Shown in pieces: positions 1 through 12,510 of a stretch of 64,000 nucleotides of DNA. Numbering within the stretch: the stretch's first letter is position 1; each line of letters starts with the position of its first letter. Both the position numbers and the translations under genes were made by a program. The stretch is from Carallia brachiata (lineage: Eukaryota > Streptophyta > Magnoliopsida > Malpighiales > Rhizophoraceae): the NCBI GenBank assembly GCA_021464245.1, contig JADCRB010000106.1, positions 1,024,138-1,088,137 of the forward strand, in the 5' to 3' direction. The notes beneath the pieces are model-generated. The model saw only the letters and a program-made list of their open reading frames with translations, was not told the origin of the DNA and searched no databases.

Positions 1-3000
1 CTTGCCTATAAGAGCACAAAAAACAAAAGGTAAACAACAAAAGTATACTCCCTGCCTGCACGAGTATGAATTGCGAGACTGCAACAACTACAAAAATAAA
101 CTCCTTACATGAACGAGGATAAAAATCAAGACAGCAACAACAACAAAAGCAGACTCCTTGCCTGCAAGAATATGAAAGGCAAAAAGTACAACAACAAAAG
201 TGTATTCTTTGCTCAAACAAGTATAAAAGGCAAGAAGGCAACAATAGCAACGCTGACTCCTAGCCCGCATGAAAATAAAATGTGGGATAACAACGACAAC
301 AAAATCAGACTCCTTGCTCGAAAGATTATAAAAAGCAAAAAGTACAACGATAAAAGCATATACCTTGCCGACACGAGTATAAAAGGCAAGACGGTAAGAA
401 CAGTAAAGAAGATTCCTTGCATGCATGAGTATAAAAGGCGAGATGACAACAACATCAAAGCAGACTCCTAGTCCACATGAGTATAAAAGGCGAGATGGCA
501 ACAACAACGAAACCAGACTCCTTGCTCGCACGAGTATAAAACCCAAGACAGTAACAATAGCAAACGTAGACTCCTTACCTGCAAGAATACAAATGGCAAA
601 AAGTACAACCGCACGAGTATAAAAGGCAAGATGGTAATAACAGCAGAGCAGACTCCTAGCTCGCACGAGTATAAAACACGAGACGGTAACAACAAAAAAA
701 TCGGACTCCTTACTCGCAAGAGTGTAAAAGGCGAGACAGTAACATTAACAAAAGCAGAGTAGTTGCCCACAAAAGTATAAAAGGCGACGATCACAACAGC
801 AAAAGTATACTCCTCACCTGCAGAGTATAAAAAGCGAGAAGGCAACAACAAAGAATATTCCTTCCTCGTACGTGTGTAAAAGGCAAGAAGATAACAAAAA
901 AGCATGGTCTTTGCCTGCACGAGTATAACAGAGTAGATGGCAGCAACAACAAAACCAGACCCCTTGCCGAAACGAGTATAAAAGGTGAGACGACTGCAAC
1001 AACAAAAGCATACTTCTTGCTCGTATGAGTATAAAAGGCAAGATGGCAACAACAAAGCATACCCCTTGCCCACACCAGTATAAAAGGCGAGATGAAAACT
1101 ATAATAAAAACAAACTCCTTGCCCGAACGAGTATAAAAGGCAAATTGCTAACAACAACAAAAGCATTCTCCTTGCTCGCACGAGCGTAAAAGTCGATAAA
1201 ATGACAACAACAAAGCTAGACTACTTGCCTGCACGAGGGTAAAAGGCAAGATGACATGACCAGTAAAAGCATACTTCTTGCCCGCACAAGCATAAAAGGC
1301 GAGCCAGCAACAACGAGAAAATCAGACTCCTTGCCCACACAACTATAAAGGGTGATAGGAAAACAACAACAAAACCAAACTCCTTACCCCCGCGAGTGTT
1401 AAAGGCGAGACGGTAACAACAACAAAAGTAGACTCCTTGCCCGAAAAAGTCTAAGAGGTGAAAAGTACAAAAAAATTATACTCCTTGCCCACACGAGTAT
1501 AAAAGGTAAGATGGTAACAACAGCAAAGCAGGCTCCTTGCCCGCACGAGTTAAAAGCTAGACTACAATAGCAATAAAAGTTGACTCCTTTCCTGTAAGAG
1601 TATAAAAGACGACAAATGCAACAATAAAACTATACTCCTTGTCCAACCAAGGATAAAAGGTTAGACGGCAACACCAACAAAAGCAAACTCCTTTTCTACA
1701 AGAGTATAAAAGACGATACGGCAACAACAAAGCACACTTTTACTCGTACAAGTATAAAAGGTGAGACAACAACAACAAAGCATGCTACTTGCCTGCACGA
1801 GTGCAAAAGGCAACACATCAACAACAACAAAACCAGACTCCTTACCCGTATGGGTGTTAAAGGTGAGACGACAACAACAACAAAACCCTACTCCCTATCT
1901 ACACGAGTATAAAAGGCGAGACGTCGACAGCAAAGCATACTCTTTGCCCGCATGACTATAAACGACAAGATGATAACAGCAACAAAACCAGACTCCTTGC
2001 CCGTATAAGTGCAAAAGGTAAGACAACAACAGCATCAAAAGTAGACTCGTTGTACGCAAGAGTGTAAAAGTCAAAAGTACAACAACAAAATTATACCCCT
2101 AGCCCGCACAAGTATAAAAGGGATCCTTGCCTGTATGAGTATAAAGGCAAGGCAACAACATCTACAAGTGCAGATTCCTTGTCCGTAAGAGTACAAAAGG
2201 CGAAAAGTATGGCAATAAAAATATACACCTTCCCCACATGAGTAGAAGAGGCAAGACGACAACAACAACAAAACCAAAATCCCTATCCACACGAGGATAA
2301 AAGTCGAGATAAAAAACAACAGCAAAAGCAAACTCTTTTCCAGCAAACGCAAAAAAGGCAACAAGTACAATAACAAAACCAGCCTACTGGCCCGCATGAG
2401 CATTAAAAGTGAGACGACAACAACAGTAAAAGTAGACTCTTTGCCCTCAAGAGTATAAAAGGTGAAAAGTACAACAACAAAAGCATACTCCTTGCCCGCA
2501 CAAATATAAAATGCAAGACAATAACAACAACAAAGCAGACTCCTAGCCTACACGGCATAAAAGGCTAGACGCCAACAACAACAAAGGCAAACTCCTTGCC
2601 CACACAAGTATAAAAGGCGAGATGGCGTCAACAAAGCATGCTACTTGCTCGAACGAGAATAAAAGGTGACACGGCAACAAGAACAAAACCAGACTCCTTG
2701 ACCATACGAGTGTAAAAGGTGAGATGATAGCAACAATAAAAGTACACTCCCTAGTAGCTTGAGTATAAAAGAGAGACAGCAACAGCAAATCATAATACTT
2801 CCCAGCACAAGTACAAGAGCCAAGACGACAACAACAACAAAACCAAACTCCCTGTCCACATGAGGATAAAAGGCGAGACGACAACAACAGCAAAAGTAGA
2901 CTCTTTTCCTAGAAGAGTAAAAAAACAGACAAGAACAACAGTAAAACCAGCACACTTGCCTACACGAGCATCAAAGGTGAGACGGCAATAACAGTAAAAG

Positions 3001-3250
3001 TAGACTCTTTGCCCTCAAGAGTATAAAAGCCGAAAAGTACAACAACAAAAGTATACTCCTTGCCAACATGAATATAAAAGGCGAGATGATAACAACAGCA
3101 AAGCAGACTCATAGCTTGCACAAGTTAAAAGGGTAGATGCCAGCAACAACAAAGGCAGACTCATTGCCCACACAAGTATAAAAGGTGAGATGGCATCAAC
3201 AAAGCATGCTGCTTGCCCGAACGAGAATAAAAGGTGACACGGCAACAAGA

Positions 3251-5411
3251 ACAAAACCAGACTCCTCAACCGTATGAGTATGAAAGGCTAGACGATAGCA
3301 ACAATAAAAGTACACTCCCTACTAGCACGAGTATAAAAGAGAAACAACAGTAAATCATAATACGTCCCCGCATGAGTATGAGAGGCAAGATGACAACAAC
3401 AGCAAAACCAAACTCCATATCAACACGAGGATAAAAGGCGAAACGACAACAATAACAAAAGTCGACTCTTTTCCCACAAGAGTAAAAAAAGTGACAAGAA
3501 CAATAGAAAAACCAGCCCACTTGCCCGCACGAGCATTAAAGCTGAGACGACAAAAATAGCAAAAGTAGAATCTTTGCCCTCAAGAGTATAAAAGGCAAAA
3601 AGTACAACAACAAAAGCATACTCTTTGCCAACACGAATATAAAAGGCGAGACGATTACAACAGCAAAGCAGACTCCTAGCCTGCACGAGTTAAAAGGCTA
3701 GATGCCATCAACAACAAAGGCAGACTCCTTGCCCACACGAGTATAATAGACGAGATGGCATCAACAAAGCATGCTGCTTGCTCGCACGAGAATAAAAGGT
3801 GAGACGACAACAAGAACAAAACCAGACTCCTCAATTGTATGAGTATCAAAGGCGAGACGATAGCAGCAATAAATGCACACTCCCTGCCAGCACGAGTATA
3901 AAAAGAGACAGCAGCAGCAAAGCATAATCCTTGTCCGCATGAGTATAAAAGATGAGACAGCAACAACAAGAAAACCAGACACCTTGCCCGCACAAGGATA
4001 AAAGTTGATACGGCAAGAACAACAAAAGTATACTCTTTACCCGCAAGAGTACAAATAGTAGAAAGTACAATAAAAAAAGAGTATACGCATTGCTTGCACA
4101 AGAATAAAAGGCGAGACAGTGACAACAGTAAAGCAGGCTCCTTGCATGCACAAGTTAAAAGGCTAAACAACAATAATAAGAAAGACAGATTCCTTGCTTA
4201 GAAGAGTATAAAAGGTAAGGCGACAAAAACAAAGCATACTGCTTGCCCACACGAGTGTAAAAGGCGGCAATGCAACAACAACAAAACCAGACTCCTTGTG
4301 CATACGAGTGTGAAAGGCGAGATGACAATAACAACAAAAGCATACTCCCTCCCTGCACGATTATAAAAGGGGAGACAACAACAGCAAAGCATACTCCTTG
4401 CCCGCATGAGTATAAAAGGCAAGACAGCAACAGCAGCAAAACTAGACTCCTTGCCCGCACAAGTATAAAAAGCAAGACACCAACAACAACAAAAGCAGAC
4501 TACTTGTTTGCAAGAGTTTAAAAGTGAAAAGTACAACAACAAATGTATACTCCTTGCCTGCACGAGTATAAAAGGCGAAACGACAACAATAACACATACT
4601 CCTTTCTCGCACGAGCATAAAAAGCGGGATAGTAACAATAGAGCATGGTCCTTGCCCCCAGGGGCATAAAATGCGAGCCAGCAGCAACAACAAAACCATA
4701 CTTCCTGCCCTCATGAGTTTAAAAGGTGAGACAACAACAACAACAAAACTAGACTCCCTGCCTGCATGAGTATAAAAGGTGAGCCGACAACAACAACAAA
4801 AGTAGACTACTTGGCCGCAAGAGTATAAAAGGTAAAAAGTGCCGCAACAAAAGTATACTCCATGCCCGCATAGTATAAAAGGCGAGGGGGTAACAACAGC
4901 AAAGCAAACTCCAAGCCCGCATAAGTTAAAAGGCTAGACAGTAACAATAACAAAAATAGACTCCTTTCCTACAAGAGCATAAAAGACGACAAGTACAATA
5001 ACAAAATATTCCTTGCCTGACCGAGTATAAAAGGTTAGACAGCTACAACAACAAAAGTAGACTCCTTTTCCAGTAGAGTATAAAAGGCGATATGGCAAAA
5101 ACGAAGCATATTCCTTGCCTAAACGGGTAAAAAAGGCGAGATGGCAACAACAAAGCATGTTGGCTGCCCACACGAGTATAAAAGGCAACACGACAACAAC
5201 AAAAATGCCAGACTCCTTACCGTACGGGTGTAAAAAGTGAAGCGACAACATCAACAACAAAAGCATACCCCTTGCCCGTGCGAGTATAAAAGGTGTGATG
5301 TCAACAACAAAGCATACACTTTTCCTGCATGAGTATAAAAGGTGAGACAGAAACAAGAATAAAACCAGGCTGTTTGCCTGCACAAGTGTAGAAGGCAAGA
5401 CAGCAACAACA
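3251..5411 (+). repeat. 2.16-kb duplicated block, copy 1
   Basis: This stretch of array A is repeated immediately downstream at 5412-7571 with roughly ten differences in about 2,160 bp. It begins at a unit reading AACCGTATGAGTATGAAAGG and ends after CAAGACAGCAACAACAAC. The block comprises about 42 minisatellite units, so it is a duplication of a large tract, not a basic repeat unit. No N lies at the junction. It could be a recent unequal-crossover duplication or an assembly expansion. Confidence 0.85.
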
Positions 5412-7571
5412 ACAAAACCAGACTCCTCAACCGTATGAGTATGAAAGGCTAGACGATAGCAACAATAAAAGTACACTCCCTACTAGCACGAGTATAAAAG
5501 AGAAACAACAGTAAATCATAATACGTCCCCGCATGAGTATGAGAGGCAAGATGACAACAACAGCAAAACCAAACTCCATATCAACACGAGGATAAAAGGC
5601 GAAACGACAACAATAACAAAAGTCGACTCTTTTCCCACAAGAGTAAAAAAAGTGACAAGAACAATAGAAAAACCAGCCCACTTGCCCGCACGAGCATTAA
5701 AGCTGAGACGACAAAAATAGCAAAAGTAGAATCTTTGCCCTCAAGAGTATAAAAGGCAAAAAGTACAACAACAAAAGCATACTCTTTGCCAACACGAATA
5801 TAAAAGGCGAGACGATTACAACAGCAAAGCAGACTCCTAGCCTGCACGAGTTAAAAGGCTAGATGCTATCAACAACAAAGGCAGACTCCTTGCCCACACG
5901 AGTATAATAGACGAGATGGCATCAACAAAGCATGCTGCTTGCTCGCACGAGAATAAAAGGTGAGACGACAACAAGAACAAAACCAGACTCCTCAATTGTA
6001 TGAGTATCAAAGGCGAGACGATAGCAGCAATAAATGCACACTCCCTGCCAGCACGAGTATAAAAAGAGACAGCAGCAGCAAAGCATAATCCTTGTCCGCA
6101 TGAGTATAAAAGATGAGGCAGCAACAACAAGAAAACCAGACACCTTGCCCGCACAAGGATAAAAGTTGATACGGCAAGAACAACAAAAGTATACTCTTTA
6201 CCCGCAAGAGTACAAATAGTAGAAAGTACAATAAAAAAAGTATACGCATTGCTTGCACAAGAATAAAAGGCGAGACAGTGACAACAGTAAAGCAGGCTCC
6301 TTGCATGCACAAGTTAAAAGGCTAAACAACAATAATAAGAAAGACAGATTCCTTGCTTAGAAGAGTATAAAAGGTAAGGCGACAAAAACAAAGCATACTG
6401 CTTGCCCACACGAGTGTAAAAGGCGGCAAGGCAACAACAACAAAACCAGACTCCTTGTGTATAAGAGTGTGAAAGGCGAGATGACAATAACAACAAAAGC
6501 ATACTCCCTCCCTGCACGATTATAAAAGGGGAGACAACAACAGCAAAGCATACTCCTTGCCCGCATGAGTATAAAAGGCAAGACAGCAACAGCAGCAAAA
6601 CTAGACTCCTTGCCCGCACAAGTATAAAAAGCAAGACACCAACAACAACAAAAGCAGACTACTTGTTTGCAAGAGTTTAAAAGTGAAAAGTACAACAACA
6701 AATGTATACTCCTTGCCTGCACGAGTATAAAAGGCGAAACGACAACAATAACACATACTCCTTTCTCGCACGAGCATAAAAAGCGGGATAGTAACAATAG
6801 AGCATGGTCCTTGCCCCCAGGGGCATAAAATGCGAGCCAGCAGCAACAACAAAACCATACTTCCTGCCCTCATGAGTTTAAAAGGTGAGACAACAACAAC
6901 AACAAAACTAGACTCCCTGCCTGCATGAGTATAAAAGGTGAGCCGACAACAACAACAAAAGTAGACTACTTGGCCGCAAGAGTATAAAAGGTAAAAAGTG
7001 CCGCAACAAAAGTATACTCCATGCCCGCATAGTATAAAAGGCGAGGGGGTAACAACAGCAAAGCAAACTCCAAGCCCGCATAAGTTAAAAGGCTAGACAG
7101 TAACAATAACAAAAATAGACTCCTTTCCTACAAGAGCATAAAAGACGACAAGTACAATAACAAAATATTCCTTGCCTGACCGAGTATAAAAGGTTAGACA
7201 GCTACAACAACAAAAGTAGACTCCTTTTCCAGTAGAGTATAAAAGGCGATATGGCAAAAACGAAGCATATTCCTTGCCTAAACGGGTAAAAAAGGCGAGA
7301 TGGCAACAACAAAGCATGTTGGCTGCCCACACGAGCATAAAAGGCAACACGACAACAACAAAAATGCCAGACTCCTTACCGTACGGGTGTAAAAAGTGAA
7401 GCGACAACATCAACAACAAAAGCATACCCCTTGCCCGTGCGAGTATAAAAGGTGTGATGTCAACAACAAAGCATACACTTTTCCTGCATGAGTATAAAAG
7501 GTGAGACAGAAACAAGAATAAAACCAGGCTGTTTGCCTGCATAAGTGTAGAAGGCAAGACAGCAACAACAA
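5412..7571 (+). repeat. 2.16-kb duplicated block, copy 2
   Basis: Direct tandem copy of 3251-5411, with an offset of about 2,160 bp. Differences include single-base changes (for example near 5865, 6117 and 7336) and a one-base indel near 6237. The last ~1.5 kb is present again, more diverged, at 8886-10361, and a ~1-kb part at 7894-8884. Confidence 0.85.
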
Positions 7572-7892
7572 CAAAGCTAGACTCCTTGCCCGTACAGGTG
7601 TGAAATGAGAGACAACAACAACAGCAAAAGTAGACTCCTTGCCCACAATAATATAAAAGGCGAAAAGAACAAAAATAAAAGCATACTCCTTACCTGTACA
7701 AGTATAAATGGCGAGACGGTAACAATAACAAAGCAGACGCCTAGCCCTCACGAGTGTAAAAGACAAGACAACAATAATAGCAAAAGCATACTCCTTATCC
7801 ACAGGAGTATAAAAGGTGAGGCGATGGCAACAAAGCACACTCCTTGCTCGCGTGAGTATAAAGGACGAGATAGTAACAATAAAGCATGCTGC

Positions 7893-7893
7893 N
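7893..7893. other. Single-N join inside array A
   Basis: One undetermined base. The sequence left of it (from about 6082) matches the start of the sequence right of the next single N (8886-10671). The piece between the two Ns (7894-8884) matches about 6613-7600 and 9410-10400. A lone N at a copy boundary looks like a contig join placeholder, not a base-call ambiguity. Confidence 0.7.
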
Positions 7894-8884
7894 TGCCCGC
7901 ACCAGAATAAAAAGTAAGACACCAACAACAACAAAAGCAAACTACTTGTTCGCAAGAGTTTTAAAGTGAAAAGTACAACAACAAATGTATACTCCTTGCC
8001 TGCACGAGTATAAAAGGCGAAACGACAACAATAACGCATACTCCTTTCTCGCACGAGCATAAAAAGCGGGATAGTAACAATAGAGCATGCTCCTTGCCCC
8101 TAGGGGCATAAAATGCGAGCCAGCAGAAAGAACGAAACCATACTTCCTGCCCACACGAGTTTAAAAGGTGAGACAACAACAACAACAAAACTAGACTCCC
8201 TGCCTGCATGAGTATAAAAGGCGAGCCGACAACAATAACAAAAGTAGACTACTTGGCCAAAAGAGTATAAAAGGTAAAAAGTGCCGCAACAAAAGTATAC
8301 TCCATGCTCGCACGGTATAAAAGGCGAGGGGGTAACAACAACAAAGCAAACTCTGAGCCGGCATAAGTTAAAAGGCTAGACAGCAACAATAACAAAAATA
8401 GACTCCTTTCCTGCAAGAGCATAAAAGACGACAAGTACAATAACAAAATAGTCCTTGCCTGACCAAGTATAAAAGGTTAGACAGCTACAACAACAAAAGT
8501 AGACTCCTTTTCCAGAAGAGTATAAAAGGCAATATGGCAACAACGAAGCATATTCCTTGTCTACACGGGTAAAAAAGGTGAGACGGCAACAACAAAACAT
8601 GTTGGCTGCCCGCACAAGTATAAAAGGCAACACGGCAACAACAAAAATACCAGACTCCTTACCGTACGGGTGTAAAAAGTGAAGCGACAACATCAACAAC
8701 AAAAGCATACCCCTTGCCCGTGCGAGTATAAAAGGTGTGACGTCAACAACAAAGCATACACTTTGCCTGCATGAGTATAAAAGGTGAGATAGAAACAAGA
8801 ATAAAACCAGGTTGTTTGCTTGTACCAGTGTAGAAGGCAAGACAACAACAACAACAAAAGTAGACTCCTTGTCTGCAAGAGTGT
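7894..8884 (+). repeat. ~1-kb redundant copy of an array A segment
   Basis: Corresponds unit by unit to about 4460-5430, 6613-7600 and 9410-10400, with a few percent divergence. It is bounded on both sides by single Ns (7893 and 8885). It may be a short alternative contig of the same region or of the other haplotype. Confidence 0.7.
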
Positions 8885-8885
8885 N
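8885..8885. other. Single-N join inside array A
   Basis: One undetermined base. The following sequence restarts in the middle of a unit (AGCATAATCCTTGTCCGC) that also occurs at about 3922 and 6082. The first ~150 bp after the N is rich in small deletions compared with those copies, as expected of a poorly polished contig end. Confidence 0.7.
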
Positions 8886-10671
8886 AGCATAATCCTTGTC
8901 CGCATGAGTAAAAAGATGAGACAGCAACAAAAAGAACCACACACCTTGCCCGCCAAGGATAAAGGTGATACGGCAAGAACAACAAAAGTACTCTTTACCC
9001 GCAAGAGTACAAATAGTAGAAAGTACAATAACAAAAGTATACGCATTGCTTGCACAAGAATAAAAGGCGAGACAGTGACAACAGCAAAGCAGGCTCCTAG
9101 CATGCACGAGTTAAAAGGCTAAACAACAACAATAAGAAAGACAGATTCTTTGCTTAGAAGAGTATAAAAGGTAAGGCGACAAAAACAAAGAATACTGCTT
9201 GCCCGCACGAGTGTAAAAGGCGGCAAGGCAACAACAACAAAACCAGACTCCTTGCGCATACAAGTGTGAAAGGCGAGATGACAATAACAACAAAAGCATA
9301 CTCCCTCCCTGCACGATTATAAAAGGCGAGACAACAACAGCAAAGCATACTCCTTGCCCGCATGAGTATAAAAGGTAAGACAGCAACAGCAGCAAAACTA
9401 GACTCCTTGCCTGCACAAGTATAAAAAGCAAGACACCAACAACAACAAAAGCAGACTACTTGTTCGCAAGAGTTTAAAAGTGAAAAGTACAACAACAAAT
9501 GTATACTCCTTGCCTGCACGAGTATAAAAGGCGAAACGACAACAATAACACATACTCCTTTCTCGCACGAGCATAAAAAGCGGGATAGTAACAATAGAGC
9601 ATGGTCCTTGCCCCCAGGGGCATAAAATGCGAGCCAGCAGTAACAACAAAACCATACTTCCTGCCCTCACGAGTTGAAAAGGTGAGACAACAACAACAAC
9701 AAAACTAGACTCCCTGCCTGCATGAGTATAAAAGGTGTGCCGACAACAACAACAAAAGTAGACTACTTGGCCGCAAGAGTATAAAAGGTAAAAAGTGCCG
9801 CAACAAAAGTATACTCCATGCCCGCACAGTATAAAAGACGAGGGGCTAACAACAGCAAAGCAAACTCCGAGCCCGCATAAGTTAAAAGGCTAGATGGTAA
9901 CAATAACAAAAATAGACTCCTTTCCTGCAAGAGCATAAAAGACGACAAGTACAATAACAAAATATTCCTTGCCTGACCGAGTATAAAAGGTTAGACAGCT
10001 ACAACAACAAAAGTAGACTCCTTTTCCAGAAGAGTAATAAAGGCGATATGGCAACAACGAAGCATATTCCTTGCCTAAACGGGTAAAAAAGGCGAGATGG
10101 AAACAACAAAGCATGTTGGCTGCCCGCACGAGTATAAAAGGCAACACGGCAACAACAAAAACACCAGACTCCTTACCATACGGGTGTAAAAAGTGAAGCG
10201 ACAACATCAACAACAAAAGCATACCCCTTGCCCGTGCGAGTATAAAAGGTGTGATGTCAACAACAAAGTATATACACTTTTCCTGCATGAGTAAAAAGGT
10301 GAGATAGAAACAAGAAAAAACCAGGCTGTTTGCCTGCATAAGTGTAGAAGGCAAGACAACACAACAACAACAAAGGTAGACTCCTTGCCCGTACAGGTGT
10401 GAAATGAGAGACAACAACAACAGCAAAAGTAGACTCCTTGCCCACAATAATATAAAAGGTGAAAAGAACAAAAATAAAAGCATACTCCTTACCTGTACAA
10501 CTATAAATGGCGAGACGGTAACAATAACAAAGCAGACGCCTAGCCCTCACGAGTGTAAAAGACAAGACGACAATAATAGCAAAAGTAGACTCCTTATCCA
10601 CAAGAGTATAAAAGGTGAGGCGACGACAAGAAGAGTATAAAGGACGAGACAGTAACAATAAAACATGCTGC
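8886..10671 (+). repeat. ~1.8-kb copy of 6082-7892
   Basis: Aligns collinearly with 6082-7892 (offset 2,804 falling to about 2,780 through indels), including the distinctive block 7572-7892 repeated at 10362-10671. This makes the right contig start a copy of the left contig end. Divergence of a few percent leaves open haplotypes or true duplication. Confidence 0.7.
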
Positions 10672-12298
10672 TTGCCCGCGCGAGTATAAAAGGCGAGATG
10701 ACAACAAAAACAAAACCAGACTCCTTGCCTCTACGAGTATAAAAGATGAGACGACAACAACAGTAAAAGTATACTCTTTGCTTACAAGGATATAAAAGGC
10801 AAAAAGTGCAAAAATAAAAGTATAATCCTTGCTCAGACTAAAAAGCAAGATGGTGACACAGCAAAGCAGGCTACTAGCCTGCAGGAGTATAAATTTATAT
10901 TGTAACAACAACAAAAGTAGACTCCTTGCCTGTAAGAAATAGAATGGGAGATGGTAACAATATGTATACTCCTTGCCTGCATGTCTATAGAATGGGAGAT
11001 GGTAACAATAGCTACGCAAACGCCTATCGCTCACAAGCATAAAAGCCAAAATAACAACAACAACAAAGGTAGACTTTTGGCTCGCAAGAGTATAAAAGGC
11101 GAGCCAACAACAACAAAGCATACTCCTTACCACTTGAGTATAAACGGCAAAACGACAATAACAAAGCAAACTCCCTGGTTGCACAAGTGTAAAATGCAAG
11201 ACGGCAACAACAAAACATGCTCTTAGCGAGCACAAATATAAAAGGCGAGTCAGCAACAACAACAAAACCAGTCCCCTTGCCCACATAAGTATAAAAGGTG
11301 AGACGACAACAACAATGCATACTCCTTGCTCGCACAAGTATAAAAGGTGAGACGACAACAATAAAGCATGCTCCTTACCCGTACGACTATAAAAGGCGAG
11401 ATGACAACTGCAACAAAAGTAGACCCCTTAGCAGTGCGAGTGTAAAAGGCGAGACGACAACTACAACAAATGTGTACTCCTTGCATGCACAAGTATAAAA
11501 GGCGAGACGGCAACAGCAAAGCTTACTCCTTGCCCGCAAGAGCATAAAAGGCGAGGCAGCAACAAAAAAGCATGCTTCTTACTTGCACGAGTATAAAAGG
11601 TGAGACGGCATTAGCAAAGCTTAGTCTTTGCCGCATGAGTATAAAAGGCTAGTCGGTAACAACAACAAAACTAGTATCCTTGCCAGCACGAGTATAAAAA
11701 GTGATATAGCAACAATAACTAAAGCAAACTCGTTCGCCGCAATAGTATAGAAGGTAAAAGTCCAACAACAAAAGCATACTTAATGCCCATATAAGTATAA
11801 AAGATGAGACGGGAACAATAGCATAAACTGCACAAGTGTAAAAGGCGAGACAGCAACAACAATAAAATCAGACTCTTTGCTCGCAAGAGTAAAAAAGGCG
11901 ATAGGTACAACAACAAAACCAGACTCTTTGTCTGCACGAGCATAAAAATTGAGACGGCAGCAGTAGTAAAATTAGACTCCTTGCCTGCAAAAGCATAAAA
12001 GGTGAATGGTAAAACAACTAAAGTATACTCCTTGCCTGCATGATTAGAAAAGGAGAGTCAATAACCACAGCAAAACAGAATCTTAGCCTGCACAAGTGAA
12101 AGGGCTAAACGACACTAGCAACAAAAGTAGAATCTTTGCCCACATGAGTATAAAAGATGAGATAGCAGCAACAAAGCATACTCTTTGCCCGCGCCAGCAT
12201 AAACAGCATGATGGCAACAACAAAGCATGCTGCTTGCCCACACAAGAATGAAAAGCAGCACATTAACAACAACAAAACCAAGCTCCCTGCCTGTACGA

Positions 12299-12510
12299 TT
12301 ATAAAAGGCGAGACTACAACAACAATAAAAGCATACTTGCTGCCAACATGAGTATAAAAGGCGACACGACAACAGTAAAGCATACTCCTTACCCGCAGGA
12401 GTATAAAAGGCGAGACTGCAACAACAATAAAAGCATACTTGCTGCCAACATGAGTATAAAAGGCGACACGACAATAGTAAAGCATACTCCTTACCCGCAT
12501 GAGTATAAAC
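12299..12510 (+). repeat. Local two-unit duplication (~107 bp, twice)
   Basis: Two consecutive units, one with CATACTTGCTGCCAACATG and one with GGCGACACGACAA, are repeated once almost unchanged (about 12299-12405 and 12406-12510). This is a small recent amplification within array A and shows that multi-unit blocks are copied, not only single units. Confidence 0.8.

Noticed and set aside
468..1181. Minus-strand frame of 237 codons with Leu/Cys/Phe-rich 'membrane-like' peptide (also 12105-13091, 10594-11361, 33404-34480, 50190-51011 and many others in the arrays)
   Set aside because: By-product of a repeat unit that lacks stop triplets on that strand. The same peptide phases recur in all frames and drift with unit length; no start context, no codon constraint.
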